A stretch of 64,000 nucleotides of DNA from Podarcis raffonei (GCF_027172205.1 NC_070614.1:31930501-31994500), one strand, 5' to 3'. Counted from the stretch's first letter, positions 1-10,715 are shown. Numbers and translations: made by a program. The notes: generated by a model from the letters alone, not told the origin.

Positions 1-8
1 ATAATATT

Positions 9-58
<50 letters not shown>

Positions 59-60
59 TT
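1..60. repeat. (ATT)n microsatellite
   Basis: An almost pure ATT run occupies the window start. The same run follows L2-type LINE 3' ends elsewhere in this window (about 8,140-8,180), so it is probably the tail of such an element lying outside the window. Confidence 0.9.
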
Positions 61-98
61 AAATCTGCATTACAAGATAAGATCAAAGAGGAGCAGGA

Positions 99-323
99 TT
101 AAAGGCAAATGGGAGGCATCTTTTTAGTTTTCTTACCAAAATTAAAACTCAGCAACTTCCACAAGGCAGTTTTGACATCTTTGTTCCTCATGCTGTAGAT
201 TATTGGGTTCATCAGTGGAGGCACCACAGTATATAACACAGCAAGCACTTCATCCAGATGGTATGGAGAATTAGAGGTTGGCATTAAGTAGGTGAAGACA
301 GAAGTGAATAATAATATGCAGAC
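99..323 (-). pseudogene. Olfactory receptor, 3' part (separated by LTR element)
   Basis: This is the C-terminal piece of a class II OR, covering the end of TM6 to the stop. It reads MPTSNSPYHLDEVLAVLYTV, then the TM7 signature PPLMNPIIYSMRNKDVKTAL, and ends in a short cytoplasmic tail. It belongs to the 5' part at 5,295-6,043. A Ty1/copia element lies between them, flanked by the 5-bp target duplication CAGAC at 319-323 and 5,295-5,299. Across the single target site the two halves keep the same reading phase, so the gene appears to have been open at this joint before the insertion. As it stands the receptor lacks TM7 in one transcript-level frame and should not be functional. Confidence 0.88.
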
Positions 324-693
324 TGTTGGGATACTGCCAGGGAGATAAAGTCCATCTGAGCCCCCAAGCTCGGTGCCGGACGATCCATCGACCTCCCGTA
401 GTCAGGCAATATCAGCAAATCAGCGACACTAAGCCTCAGGCTTAGTGCACACTATAACAGCAGAATTCACACAGCAAAAAGTTGCACAAGCATGAGAGCA
501 GAACATGCATATTTACAGTTTATTTGGCGTTGGTCAGAACAAAGAAGGCATGACCGTCTGCTCCGACTGCTCAGGCAAAACAGCCAAAAACGAAAGGAAC
601 TTACAACATAAACATCCTGTGAGACAGGAACTTACGCAGGCTGTTATACAAACATCCTGCTCCCTTTTAAGGTGGAACGGAAATATCCTAACA
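324..693 (-). repeat. Copia LTR (3' LTR in element orientation)
   Basis: A 370-bp direct repeat of 4,925-5,294, with one difference seen near the middle (A here, G in the other). Its ends are short inverted repeats of the TG...CA type. Confidence 0.95.
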
Positions 694-730
694 TCCTCCC
701 CCTTTCCGTGTAACCTGTAGTACCTGTGGT

Positions 731-3700
731 TCAACCCAATTGCAACCTTTGTGCGTAAACCTTAAGTTGTTCTCTGTTAACAACCTTAGACAACAGATCA
801 GCAGGAATTTCATTTCCTGGCATGTAGGACACCTGAATGAGTCCTTTCTGAATACACTCTCTTGCACGATGTAGCTTAATCTGCAAGTACTTGGTCCTTT
901 GCTTGCAACTCTCCGAGTTCAGCAAAGCCAAACAAGATCTATTATCTTGATACACTTGTATAGGACATTTCACAGAAACCCCAATGTCCTTAAACAGTTG
1001 CATCAACCATTCACAATCCATGAGTGAAAATGACAGAGCATTGAGTTCTGCTTCACAGGAACTTAGGCTAACTGTTGTCTGCTTTTTGCACAACCAGTCA
1101 AACAGGCAGTGGTTGTACATGTAGCATACTCCAGAAGTGCTTGTACCATCCGTGGTGTCACTTCCAAAACTTGCATCTGCAAAGATTTCAAGACCTTCAG
1201 TCTTCTGACTGGTGAACCTCAGCCTGTAGTGCATAGTCCCTTTCAAATACCGGGCTATGCGCTTCAGAGCTTTCCAATCCTGAACAGTAGGATTGTTAGC
1301 ATGTCTGCTCAGCAGGTTAGTGCTTACAGCAATGTCAGGTCTTGAGCATCTAGCAATGAAATTCAACTTGCCTAGAATGCATCTGTACAGCGTTGTGTCA
1401 GAAAACGCTTCAGCAGTACTATCTACCTGGTAACCTGTCACCATCGGTGTGTCTGCTGGGTTTGCATCAACCAAATTCAACCTGGTTAATACATCAGCAA
1501 TTTTCTGTGTTTGGTGTACCAGAAAATTACCTGCTTGGTCCCTCTCCACCTGCAGAGAAAGATAGTTGGATACCTCACCAAGATCCTTCATGTCAAAGTG
1601 CTCCTTCAGCTGAGCTAGGGTGCTTTGGTAAAAAGCCTGATTCTTCCAAAACATCAGAAGATCATCAACAAAACATAAACAATACAGTTTGTTTTGCCCC
1701 TCCTCCTTGACAAACACACACGGATCAGCTTTGCCCTGGTGAAAACCTAGAGAAAGCAACGTTTCAGTGAGTTTTGTGTTCCAACACCTGGCACTCTGCT
1801 TGAGACCATATAAGGATTTCCGCAGTTTACAGACCATTCCCTTCTGTATCTGCATCCCGTCAGGTGGAAGCATGTACAGCTCCTCCCCCAAAATCCCGTA
1901 CAAAAAAGCTGTATTTATGTCATGATGGGAAACATGCAGTTTCTCCTCCGCAGCGATCTTGAGCATCAGCCGAATGCTCTCATATTTGACCGTGGGTGAG
2001 TAGGTCTCGTGGTAATCCTGCCCTGGTACCTGTGAAAAACCTCTGGCAACCAATCTGGCTTTGTGTCTGACAACCTTGCCATTCTGGTCTGTCTTGGCCT
2101 TGAAGACCCATTTGCTGCCAACCAGTCTCATCTCTGGGACTACCGGTACCAGTTCCCAAGTCTGGTTCCTGTTTAAGGAATCAACTTCAGCCTTCATGGC
2201 ATTAAGCCAAGGCTCAGCATCTTTAGAGGTTAACTCCTGGACCTCTTTGAAGCTTGAAGGTTCCCACACCTTCTCTGAGCTACTAAGAACAGCAGTTGCC
2301 ATCTTAGCAAACTCATCAGCAAATCTCTTTGGAGGTTTGCCTTTGGTCGCCCTTTCAGACCTGCGAACCAGACGCAAGTCTTCTGGACTCATCTCCTCCT
2401 TCTTAGGAGAAAAACGACCAATGGTGAACAGTGGTTCTTCCAGTTCATTGTCAGACTCATCAGATGGTCTGACTGAGGCCTTTGCGCTCTTGTAGTCTGC
2501 TGTGTCATCACTGTCACTGACAGCAGCAGCAGCGCCGCCCACTGAACTGGACTCCGAACTCTGATCATCATCATCATCATCCTCATCCTCAGTTTCCTCA
2601 GCTTTCTCAGCATGATCTGCTTTCTTCACATCACCTTCATCCTCCTCTGGGTAACTCTGGAAAATTCCCACATTTTCCCCCCACTTAGGATTGTACTCAA
2701 CACTCCTTGTGAACTTTATGGATTTAGATTTAGTCATCCATACCCTGTATGCACCTTTTTCGTACCCCATGAACAAACCATGTGCCCCACGCTTCCCAAG
2801 CTTGTTGCTTTGTGGGGTGTGTACCCACATGTCAGAACCAAAGATTCTCAAGTGCTTGGTGTTAGGTTTCTTACCAAACATCTTCTCATAGGGAGTGCAG
2901 CCAATAGGTGATGACAGTCTCCTGTTAAAAGTATAAACAAAATTTGCCAAAGCCTCCCCCCAAAACTTCTCAGGGAGATTGGCATCATGCAACAAGGTTT
3001 TTATGCCTTGCAGCAACGTTTGATTTGCTCTCTCCGCAAGCCCATTCATCCATGGCGACCTAGGCGTTGACAAGTCATGCTGGATTCCCTTCTCAGTCAG
3101 GAAAGCTTCAAACTGCTGAGAAGTGAATTCCCCGCCTCGATCAGTAAACAGACAACCAATACGTTTACCGTGAGCATTCTCCAACCAAGCACAGAATGCC
3201 TTGAACCTAGGAAATGCTTGCGATTTCTGCTCGAGCATAAACACATGAATGTACCTGGAAAAAGAATCAATTAGAACCATGAAGTACCTTGCTCTACCCA
3301 AAGAGGGCGCTAGAGGACCTACCAGGTCTGCGTGAACTAGCTGGTAGGGTTTGGAAGCCTGCCTGCTAGACTCCTTGCCTTTTGGAGCAACCTTCACCTT
3401 GTTCTCTGCACAAGATACACATTTCATGTGAAACTTACAAGGTTTGATGTCCAAACCTTCAACCAACTCAGGCATCTTGGCTAGCGCTTGCCAAGAGAGG
3501 TGACAAAATCTTCGATGTGCATCATGAATGCATCCTGCATGAAGAACCTTGTTAGTTTGTGCAACACAACAAGTATCAGCATTAGATTTAACAGCATTGT
3601 CATCATAAGCTAGACTGAACAAACCATCCATCAACTTTGCATGCAAAATGTCCTCTTTGCCTTTTCTGATGACACAGACAGTCCTCTTGAAGGAAACCTC

Positions 3701-4693
3701 AAAACCACGCCCAGTCAGCTGTGGTACACTAATCAAATTGTCCGCAGCTCCTGGAACAAAAAGTACATCTTTGATGGTAAGATGCAGACTTGCAAGTTTC
3801 ACAGTCCCAACTCCTGTAGCTTGCAAAGTCCTTCCATCAGCCAGCTGGACCTCTCCATCTTGAGGTGTGAAGGAGATAAACAGATGGCGGTCTTTGGTGA
3901 GATGGTGCGAGCACCCAGAGTCAATAACAAACCTGGCCTTGGCCTTGTTTCCCACCGGCGTGGGCTTTTGCAGCTTGCCTTTAGCCTTTGGTGAAGCTGT
4001 GCCAGCATACATAGCCTTGTTTTCCACTGGCGAGGGCTTTTGCAACTTGCCCCCCTGCTCCTGGCCATCAGACGTGCCTTTAGCCTTTGGTGGAGCTGTG
4101 CCAGCAAACATAGCCTTGTTTTCCGCTGGCGTTCCACTCCCCTTCTGCTTCGGGCCATCTGCAGGCTTCTTGCTCTGTTTACATCTGGCCTTCCGGCCTC
4201 TGCATAGGCTCTGACCTTGGTTCTCACGAGAAACAGAGCTCTCAGCTGCCGACTCCTTGGCTCCCCCTGGAGGCTGGAATGCTGCCTGGGATGACGTTAT
4301 AGTCTGCTCCCCCTGCAGCTTGCAACCGGTGCCCTCAGCATCCCTGCATTCACTAGCATTCTGGGAAACAGCCAGGACCTCCGATGCATTCAAACACTGG
4401 GCTGGGATTATTGGCTGGTGGGCCTTTTTCAAAGCATCCCACATGTCACGTGCCGTGAGATTTCCAGCAAGCGTCTTTATTTCCTCCAGAGAGACGGATA
4501 AGACTATAATATCCACGGCCTTCAAATCCTGGGCCTGCCATTTCTCTGTCCGAGGAACTGGAGTGGCTTCTGATATAGTATGCCAGACTCCAAACTGACG
4601 CAGCAAACTCTCACACCATTTTGCCCAGGTCTGATAATTGTGCCGATTTAACTTTGGGCACTCAGTGGCCTCTGAAGCTTGGAAAAACTCCAT
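731..4693 (-). CDS. Copia Gag-Pol polyprotein (LTR element internal frame)
   Basis: A single frame of 1,320 codons. In order it shows a Gag-like N-terminus (KLNRHNYQTWAKWCESLLRQ), a low-complexity basic and proline-rich stretch, an aspartic protease (VIDSGCSHHLT, about residue 260), an integrase zinc region (HRRFCHLSW...CVSC) and core (HADLVGPL, FTDRGGEF), and an acidic spacer rich in D/E/S. After these come a reverse transcriptase (HHDINTAFLYG and the FVDDLL catalytic motif) and a C-terminal RNase H (ADASFGSD). This is the standard Ty1/copia arrangement. It is a mobile-element gene, not a host gene. Confidence 0.95.
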   Translation of the reverse strand: MEFFQASEATECPKLNRHNYQTWAKWCESLLRQFGVWHTISEATPVPRTEKWQAQDLKAVDIIVLSVSLEEIKTLAGNLTARDMWDALKKAHQPIIPAQCLNASEVLAVSQNASECRDAEGTGCKLQGEQTITSSQAAFQPPGGAKESAAESSVSRENQGQSLCRGRKARCKQSKKPADGPKQKGSGTPAENKAMFAGTAPPKAKGTSDGQEQGGKLQKPSPVENKAMYAGTASPKAKGKLQKPTPVGNKAKARFVIDSGCSHHLTKDRHLFISFTPQDGEVQLADGRTLQATGVGTVKLASLHLTIKDVLFVPGAADNLISVPQLTGRGFEVSFKRTVCVIRKGKEDILHAKLMDGLFSLAYDDNAVKSNADTCCVAQTNKVLHAGCIHDAHRRFCHLSWQALAKMPELVEGLDIKPCKFHMKCVSCAENKVKVAPKGKESSRQASKPYQLVHADLVGPLAPSLGRARYFMVLIDSFSRYIHVFMLEQKSQAFPRFKAFCAWLENAHGKRIGCLFTDRGGEFTSQQFEAFLTEKGIQHDLSTPRSPWMNGLAERANQTLLQGIKTLLHDANLPEKFWGEALANFVYTFNRRLSSPIGCTPYEKMFGKKPNTKHLRIFGSDMWVHTPQSNKLGKRGAHGLFMGYEKGAYRVWMTKSKSIKFTRSVEYNPKWGENVGIFQSYPEEDEGDVKKADHAEKAEETEDEDDDDDDQSSESSSVGGAAAAVSDSDDTADYKSAKASVRPSDESDNELEEPLFTIGRFSPKKEEMSPEDLRLVRRSERATKGKPPKRFADEFAKMATAVLSSSEKVWEPSSFKEVQELTSKDAEPWLNAMKAEVDSLNRNQTWELVPVVPEMRLVGSKWVFKAKTDQNGKVVRHKARLVARGFSQVPGQDYHETYSPTVKYESIRLMLKIAAEEKLHVSHHDINTAFLYGILGEELYMLPPDGMQIQKGMVCKLRKSLYGLKQSARCWNTKLTETLLSLGFHQGKADPCVFVKEEGQNKLYCLCFVDDLLMFWKNQAFYQSTLAQLKEHFDMKDLGEVSNYLSLQVERDQAGNFLVHQTQKIADVLTRLNLVDANPADTPMVTGYQVDSTAEAFSDTTLYRCILGKLNFIARCSRPDIAVSTNLLSRHANNPTVQDWKALKRIARYLKGTMHYRLRFTSQKTEGLEIFADASFGSDTTDGTSTSGVCYMYNHCLFDWLCKKQTTVSLSSCEAELNALSFSLMDCEWLMQLFKDIGVSVKCPIQVYQDNRSCLALLNSESCKQRTKYLQIKLHRARECIQKGLIQVSYMPGNEIPADLLSKVVNREQLKVYAQRLQLG

Positions 4694-4924
4694 TCCAGCT
4701 TTTTACGTGAGCCATTATGCCTTGGAAGACGTGTTATCTCGGCAGCCCATAAATCACGATGCCTCTGGCTCGGCTCCCAGGCCAATTAGTTTTGCCGGAC
4801 ATCAAAGACGTCTTCCGCGGCAAACAGAAAAGCCTCTGCTTTCGCTTTTCCAGCACATACCTCTCAGCAGTCTGTCGCTGTCTTACTCTCCTGCAAGTGC
4901 CGTGAATCTGGGCCCGAAACCTGT

Positions 4925-5294
4925 TGTTGGGATACTGCCAGGGAGATAAAGTCCATCTGAGCCCCCAAGCTCGGTGCCGGACGATCCATCGACCTCCCGT
5001 AGTCAGGCAATATCAGCGAATCAGCGACACTAAGCCTCAGGCTTAGTGCACACTATAACAGCAGAATTCACACAGCAAAAAGTTGCACAAGCATGAGAGC
5101 AGAACATGCATATTTACAGTTTATTTGGCGTTGGTCAGAACAAAGAAGGCATGACCGTCTGCTCCGACTGCTCAGGCAAAACAGCCAAAAACGAAAGGAA
5201 CTTACAACATAAACATCCTGTGAGACAGGAACTTACGCAGGCTGTTATACAAACATCCTGCTCCCTTTTAAGGTGGAACGGAAATATCCTAACA
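4925..5294 (-). repeat. Copia LTR (5' LTR in element orientation)
   Basis: Direct-repeat partner of 324-693, followed at 5,295-5,299 by the CAGAC target duplication and then by olfactory receptor sequence. Confidence 0.95.
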
Positions 5295-6043
5295 CAGACA
5301 ACTGTGATGTGGGGAATGCAAGTGGAGAAGGCTTTCTGCCTGTTTGCCATGGAGGGCATTCTAAACACTGCAGTAAAGATCTGCACATAGGACATGACAA
5401 TGAACACAAAGCAACCAAGACAAATTGCTGTACTAAAAAGAAGGGCCCATATTTCATTGAGGTATGAATCAGAGCAGGAGATCTTAAGTAGGCGTGGTAT
5501 CTCACAGAAGAACTGGTGGATGACATTGGAGCAGAAGGGCATTGAAAAAACAGTACCAGTGTGCAAAGCAGCATTGAGCAAACAACACATTAATGTTCCA
5601 CCTGCCATCTGGATGCAACTACTCCATTTCATCACGGATGCATAGTGCAAAGGGTGACAGATGGCCACATATCGGTCATAGGCCATGACAGTGTGGAGGA
5701 GGAGGTCTGATGACACAAAAAACACGAAGAAAAACACTTGTGCGACACATTGTGAATATGAAATCAGCCTTATGTTCATGATGGAATTAGACAGAGATTT
5801 GGGAATGATGGTAGAGGTTGATCCAAGGTCCAGAATTGATAAGTTGAGAAGAAAGAAATACATTGGTGTGTGCAGGTGCCTGTTGACAGCTATCAGGATA
5901 ATGATCAGAATATTTCCCATCAGAATAGCCAGGTACATTGCTGAGATGATCAAAGATTGCAAAATTTGCCTTTCTCGGTCCCCCAAAAATCCCAGAAGTT
6001 GAAAATTTTCCATGACAGTTACGTTGGGCACAGCCTCCATCAT
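5295..6043 (-). pseudogene. Olfactory receptor, 5' part (disrupted by LTR element)
   Basis: This piece covers the N-terminus through most of TM6 of a class II OR, starting at ATG 6,043 (MMEAVPNVTVMENF). It shows the N-glycosylation site NVT, the TM1 asparagine in LAILMGNILI, the TM2 signature LHTPMYFFLLNLS, the TM3 motif MAYDRYVAICHPLHY, the long extracellular loop 2 (QFFCEIPRLLKISCSDSYL) and the TM6 start KAFSTCIPHITVV. The frame then runs into the copia LTR and stops about 55 codons later, so the product would be a truncated protein without TM7. It resembles the four full-length ORs to the right, which read like the OR14-type family of squamates (inferred from sequence style). Call: an OR gene freshly inactivated by insertion. 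Confidence 0.9.
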
Positions 6044-6342
6044 ATTTTGACTATTGGAGAGCAGAAAAAAATTATCAATTCATTGCACATAAAAGAATCT
6101 ACATTCTTGATTTTTTCCATCAATTTCAGAATTCTATAAACTTTCATGTAGGATTTCTTTCTATTACTTTTTTGTTAAATATATGATACCACCATTTTAG
6201 CTTTCCCATTGAATTGTTTTCCTTCCTTGGCTTGGACCCATACACATGTTACAGCAGCAAAAACAAAACAAACAAAAACATTCCACTTAACCACACCCTC
6301 AAATTCTAGTGATTTCCACCACCTGCTGCACTCGCCTTATGC
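6044..6342. other. Intergenic, nothing recognised
   Basis: AT-rich sequence upstream of the disrupted OR. It would contain the OR promoter or a non-coding first exon, but I see no motif that supports either. Confidence 0.5.
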
Positions 6343-6478
6343 CAGGCTTCCTCAACCTCGGCCCTCCAGATGTTTTGAGACTACAATTCCCATCATCCCT
6401 GACCACTGGTCCTGCAAGCTAGGGATCATGGGAGCTGTAGGCCAAAAACATCTTCAGGGCCGAGGTTGAGGAAGCCTG
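6343..6478. mobile_element. hAT-like palindromic MITE
   Basis: A 136-bp element whose ends are inverted repeats (CAGGCTTCCTCAACCTCGG and its complement), with a second inner inverted pair around CTACAATTCCCATCATCCCT. It is flanked by an 8-bp near-duplication (CCTTATGC / TCTTATGC), the size hAT elements make. Relatives lie at 19,627, 42,061, about 51,085 and about 60,893. Confidence 0.8.
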
Positions 6479-7164
6479 TCTTATGCCAATGAAGAAAGAC
6501 ACACTTACATTCTCCTGTGTCTCAGTCTCTTTGTTATTTGAACCCAATTTGATTTCTTTTGACATTATATTTTGGATCGCCTTTGAGGACAGCCTTGATC
6601 CGTACACCAATTCTGTTCTGTGTTAATGTCGTAGTTGTTTATTTATACTATCTTCCATTTCATACTCTTCTCTCTATGATGGAAAACTAATGCAAATGTA
6701 TGGGGGGGGAGAGAATAAAACTATAATGTTGTCAGGAAAGAAGTGGAAATAACAGAGCATACATCATTAAGCCACAGTTTTTGTGGGATAGAGAATAACT
6801 GGGAAAGCAGATTGTATACCTGAAGGAATAATAAGTTAGAAAAAGAAAGTAATAACTAATAGATAATAACAATAGTAATATTTTAACTGGGGGGGGATGA
6901 ATGCATGGAATTAAGCTGAGTGATTTAAATGGTGTCAATGAAGGAGAAATGGGGGGTTGAAGAAAAAATCTCCAAAAAAATTAGAAGTCAAAGATATAAG
7001 ACTTTTTATCAAGTTGATATTTGCAATTCTGCTCCAGATCCTTTATTAGCAAAATTGTTTCTATTTACCTTGATTGTTCTAGATGTCTCTATTATTTTGT
7101 TCCCCCTCAGTGAAGTACAAGCAAGACAATTAGACATCTTCCCTTCCCTTTTTCTTTCCTCAGA

Positions 7165-8138
7165 TTTATATTTCTTTCAGAAAGCTGTGGCTGGATGGTT
7201 ACGTGGGAGCCGGTTGAAGCTAAATCCTTCGAAGACAGAGGTCCTGTGGCTGGGACGGGACAATATGGGATTGGGGGGGCAACTCCCATCTCTTGCGGGG
7301 CCGCAGTTAGTGCCAGCACCGTCCGTTAAGAGTTTGGGTGTAATCTTCGACACCTCCCTTTCCATGGAGGCGCAGATTGCAGCTATAACAAAGGCGGCAT
7401 TTTTCCATCTCCGCCAAGCTAAGCAGTTGGCTCCTTACCTCTCTCGCGCTGACCTAGCCACTGTGATCCACGCGACGGTCACCTCCAGACTGGATTATTG
7501 TAACTCGCTCTACATGGGGCTGCCCTTAAGACTGACCCAGAAACTCCAGCGGGTGCAGAATGCTGCAGTGAGACTCCTTACGGGGTCTTCGCTGCGAGAT
7601 CACATTCATCCGGTGCTATATCAACTGCACTGGCTCCCGGTGGAGTACAGGATCAGGTTTAAGGTGCTGGTTTTAACCTTTAAAGCCCTATATGGCCTAG
7701 GACCCTCGTACCTATGGGACCGCCTCTCCTGGTATGCCCCACAGAGAAACTTACGGTCTTCAAATAAAAACATCTTGAAGGTCCCAGGCCACAGAGAAGT
7801 TAGGCTGGCCTCAACTAGAGCCAGGGCTTTTTCGGCTGTGGCTCCGATCTGGTGGAACACTCTGTCACAAGAGACTAGGGCCCTGCGGGACTTGACATCT
7901 TTCCGCGGGGCCTGCAAGACAGAGCTGTTCCGCCAGGCCTTTGGCCGGGGCACAGCCTGACTCCCTCCCTCGGTAATCTTCGTGGAGCTCTGGCCCAATG
8001 GTGGCCAGTGGCTTGAATTTAATTAATTTTATAATGAATGATTTTAGAGTGTTGTTTGTGTTGTACTTTTGTATTGTTTTATTGTTGTTAGCCGCCCTGA
8101 GCCTGGCTTCGGCTGGGGAGGGCGGGATATAAATAAAA

Positions 8139-8180
<42 letters not shown>
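7165..8180 (+). mobile_element. L2-clade LINE, 3' half with (ATT)n tail
   Basis: The plus strand has an open frame to 7,960 that reads like the thumb and C-terminal part of an L2/CR1-group reverse transcriptase (LKLNPSKTEVLWLG, SRLDYCNSLYMGLPLR, LHWLPVEYRIRFKVL). The 3' untranslated end, GCCGCCCTGAGCC...GGCGGGATATAAATAAAAATT, runs into an ATT microsatellite, which is typical of L2 tails in reptiles. The endonuclease and the first half of the RT are absent, so this copy is 5'-truncated, as target-primed insertions usually are. The open frame suggests it is not very old. Confidence 0.85.
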
Positions 8181-8184
8181 TCAC

Positions 8185-8756
8185 ATTTCATGCAATTGTG
8201 GGAGATTCCTCTCACTCTCTCCTCTGTCGGGTTCAAAATCTCCTCAGGCTACACAGAAGGAAAGGCTTATTTCAAACAGCAGCAAAAGGGACAGATTTAT
8301 GTGGTGGTGGAAATATAAATCTGACTCCTATTGGTCTCTAAAGCTTAACTCCCACTTTCCCTGAATAGCACAGCACTAATGGCCCAGTGCCAGTGTCAAT
8401 TAAATGTTCTATTCCCGGTAATGATTCTTAAGAGTTCTCACTGCATCAGCCTCTGCAACCATTTCACTATTGCATTCATTCTCTTGGGTCGATGACTTAA
8501 ACATTACCTTCCTGTTGCATATGAGAATGATTAGAAACAGAAGAGGAAGGTCTCTCTGGGTCTCATTGAGTATACAGCAGAAGAAAGTTAGACAATTGGG
8601 ATACCTGATTGCAGCTCGGAGGGTGGTCGATTGTAGACTGAAAAGCGAATTTCCCTTCAACATTAGGGAAGCAAATATACAGCCATGAAACATCAAACAT
8701 CGTAGGCAGGAGCCAGCAAAGGACTCGTACCCTTATAGCTGCAAAGTGCACATTCT
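8185..8756. repeat. Third, partial copy of the local segmental duplication
   Basis: Non-coding sequence that resembles 13,242-13,870 (copy A) and about 25,860-26,480 (copy B). Shared landmarks are CACATTTCATGC, the stretch around AGAGGCTGATGCAATGGC, and the CATTAGGGAAGC block. It is more diverged than A is from B, so it is probably an older duplicate. Confidence 0.65.
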
Positions 8757-9480
8757 CGTGACAATTATTCAGGAGTGCAATGAAGGCTCCAACACCATTT
8801 TCTACTGTGGCCATCATCAGTTTCTCCCCCCCCCCACACACACACACTTTCCCCCCAGTGTTTTCTGCTTTATTAAATTTAGTTGATAACATAACAGACA
8901 TATGTAGTATTTCAGAAGTTACAAATAGAAGTCAATTCATTCCTATACAATACAAATCACCATACCTTCTTGCTTGACTACATAAGACTGCCCGTCACCC
9001 CCCAGTGTATTTACAAATTCTACTTATTCAGTTATACAAATAATTATTACTTTGTTCTATTTATATAATCCTATAATTTCTTACACCTTTTACAACCATT
9101 TGCTTTTTTGTTGTTGTTGATAAACACAGAAATCATTCAAATGCTACCATAGATGCCACACCGCTGTTGTATTTCTTTAAATATTTCTTGAACATGTCCC
9201 ATTTTTGAATAAAGCTTTGATTTGTATTGCCTCTCAGCCTGTTAGTCATATGTGCCATTTTGGCAAATTCTAGTAATTTATTCTACCAATCAATTTTTGT
9301 AGCCATCATCAATTTCACCATAGCTTTCCTAGTTGACTTCATCATCTTCAGTACGCTGGTGTTTTTCAGTGTCTGGGTTTCCTTTATACCAGTGTACCTA
9401 GGTGCCAAGGAAACAAATTACGTGTTGTGGATATGTTTGCCATCTTTGCTTCTTGTACTGGGCTATTGTCAAAGGCTTTA
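8757..9480 (+). pseudogene. V2R pseudogene fragment, 7TM exon, split by L1
   Basis: A plus-strand relic of a vomeronasal type-2 receptor last exon. Left piece 8,757-8,824 reads VTIIQECNEGSNTIFYC, matching the extracellular loop 2/TM5 start of the intact V2R at 34,588-35,489 ([14 protein letters not shown] in the related position). Right piece 9,302-9,480 reads AIINFTIAFL, then a gap of about ten residues, then STLVFFSVWVSFIPVYLGAK and a decayed TM7. Between them lies an antisense L1 3' end bounded by a 15-bp near-perfect duplication, GCCATCATCARTTTC (8,810-8,824 and 9,302-9,316). No other V2R exon is seen nearby. It is dead, and was probably a fragment already before the L1 arrived. Confidence 0.8.
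8825..9301 (-). mobile_element. L1 LINE 3' end, 5'-truncated
   Basis: Read on the minus strand, about 9,180-9,290 encodes a tail of L1 ORF2 (LLEFAKMAHMTNRLRG, then FKKYLKKY), followed by the L1 3' untranslated region to 8,825. A 15-bp target duplication surrounds it. It interrupts the V2R relic. Confidence 0.75.
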
Positions 9481-10715
9481 AAGTTCCTTCAGTCCATTGC
9501 TAAATGTATCTTAAAGAGTTCTGGGTAGTGCAGTGAAGCTGTAGGTGGTGTGTTGAAGGAGTAGTGCTCTCCTAACATTCCAGTGAAGGAGAATCTCATA
9601 ATTTCAGGTATTTCTGCCCTTGTCAACCTCATCATCTCCTCTCCTCCTCTCATTCCTAGTAAACAGCAGAAACTCAGTTGCTGGGAGGTCAGCTGAGAGC
9701 TATGTCCCACCACACGTTCCACAAATGGTGTAGTGGGTAATACATTTCACTGGTGACAGCTAGATGTCAGACAGAGCTATCTAGCATAGGGATGTGGATA
9801 TAATATTGAGTTCAGGAACATTGAATGCAGTACATTCTATTCTGGGATACAAATTTCAAATCAACGGCATAATTGTAGAACAAATGTTACTTTACAAAGG
9901 TCATCTCCCAAGACTGGTGGTTTATTAAGTGTGTATTCTGCAAATATATTGACACATTAATAGTGCAGAAGTGGTAATTTGTTCAGCTTTAGTTTGCTCT
10001 GCAATGCTTTTCCAATGCTGCCACATTATTGTTGTCCAGAGGGGTCACAGTAAAACAAAAATAAACCAGAAAATGTGTGATATGAAAAATTATGGAGTTT
10101 CAGCAGAAGCACTTAACAAGAAATGAAGCAGCATAATCACTCCAAAGCATTTTCAGCTACAAACAGTATTGAATGAGAAATCACACATGATCCTCTCAAT
10201 AGCAACGTGAGCAGATATGATCAGGAATGTGCAATAAAAAGGATAGTTGGTGGGGGGGCAAGCAAGGACACTACATTACGTGACAAAATAGTCTAAGCTC
10301 ATCAGGGAAACAAACAAATTTCAGCCTATAGATATGTTACTTCTCACTTTTAAGGCTTTCTTGTAAACCGGGGGGGGGGGGTGTCCCAGACCACTTGCAC
10401 ATTCCTTTAAGCACCTGGACAGCTAATGAAATGAAGAATGCATATGGATAAAGAAGCTCTCTGTTTTCATATAGAGTCCAGCATACACTTTCAACTTCAC
10501 GTTCAATTTTCTTCACTACAGAAGGAAAGTAAATACTATATAGTATTTATTTGTTATTTACTTATTATACAAGTTTCTCATTCCATTCACTTCTTTAGAC
10601 TATGGAAGGGAAAGATATACATACATAGGAAGCACAATGTATTTTTGCATAACAAAAAAATGTTACAACACAATAATCTTAAGCTGCATCACAAGACAAG
10701 TTGGAAGAAGAAAAC
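9481..10715. other. Intergenic, nothing recognised
   Basis: AT-rich sequence with a poly-G run at about 10,371-10,380. I see no gene, RNA or clear repeat family in it. Confidence 0.5.

Larger units (their letters stand above)
324..5294 (-). mobile_element. Ty1/copia LTR retrotransposon, looks whole
   Basis: This LTR retrotransposon lies on the minus strand. It has 370-bp LTRs at 324-693 and 4,925-5,294, which begin TGTTGGGATA and end TATCCTAACA. The LTRs differ at one position by eye, and CAGAC is duplicated at both sides. A polypurine tract (AAAGGGGGAGGA on the minus strand) abuts the left LTR at about 694-705. One long open frame fills the interior. The order protease, integrase, reverse transcriptase, RNase H is the Ty1/copia order (Gypsy has integrase last). 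It sits inside an olfactory receptor exon. LTR near-identity says the insertion is recent on an evolutionary scale. It is treated here as a fossil insertion and described at the family level only. Confidence 0.95.

Noticed and set aside
9330-9480. A novel small membrane protein
   Set aside because: The hydrophobic peptide is V2R TM6/TM7 sequence with a deletion, so it is a pseudogene piece.
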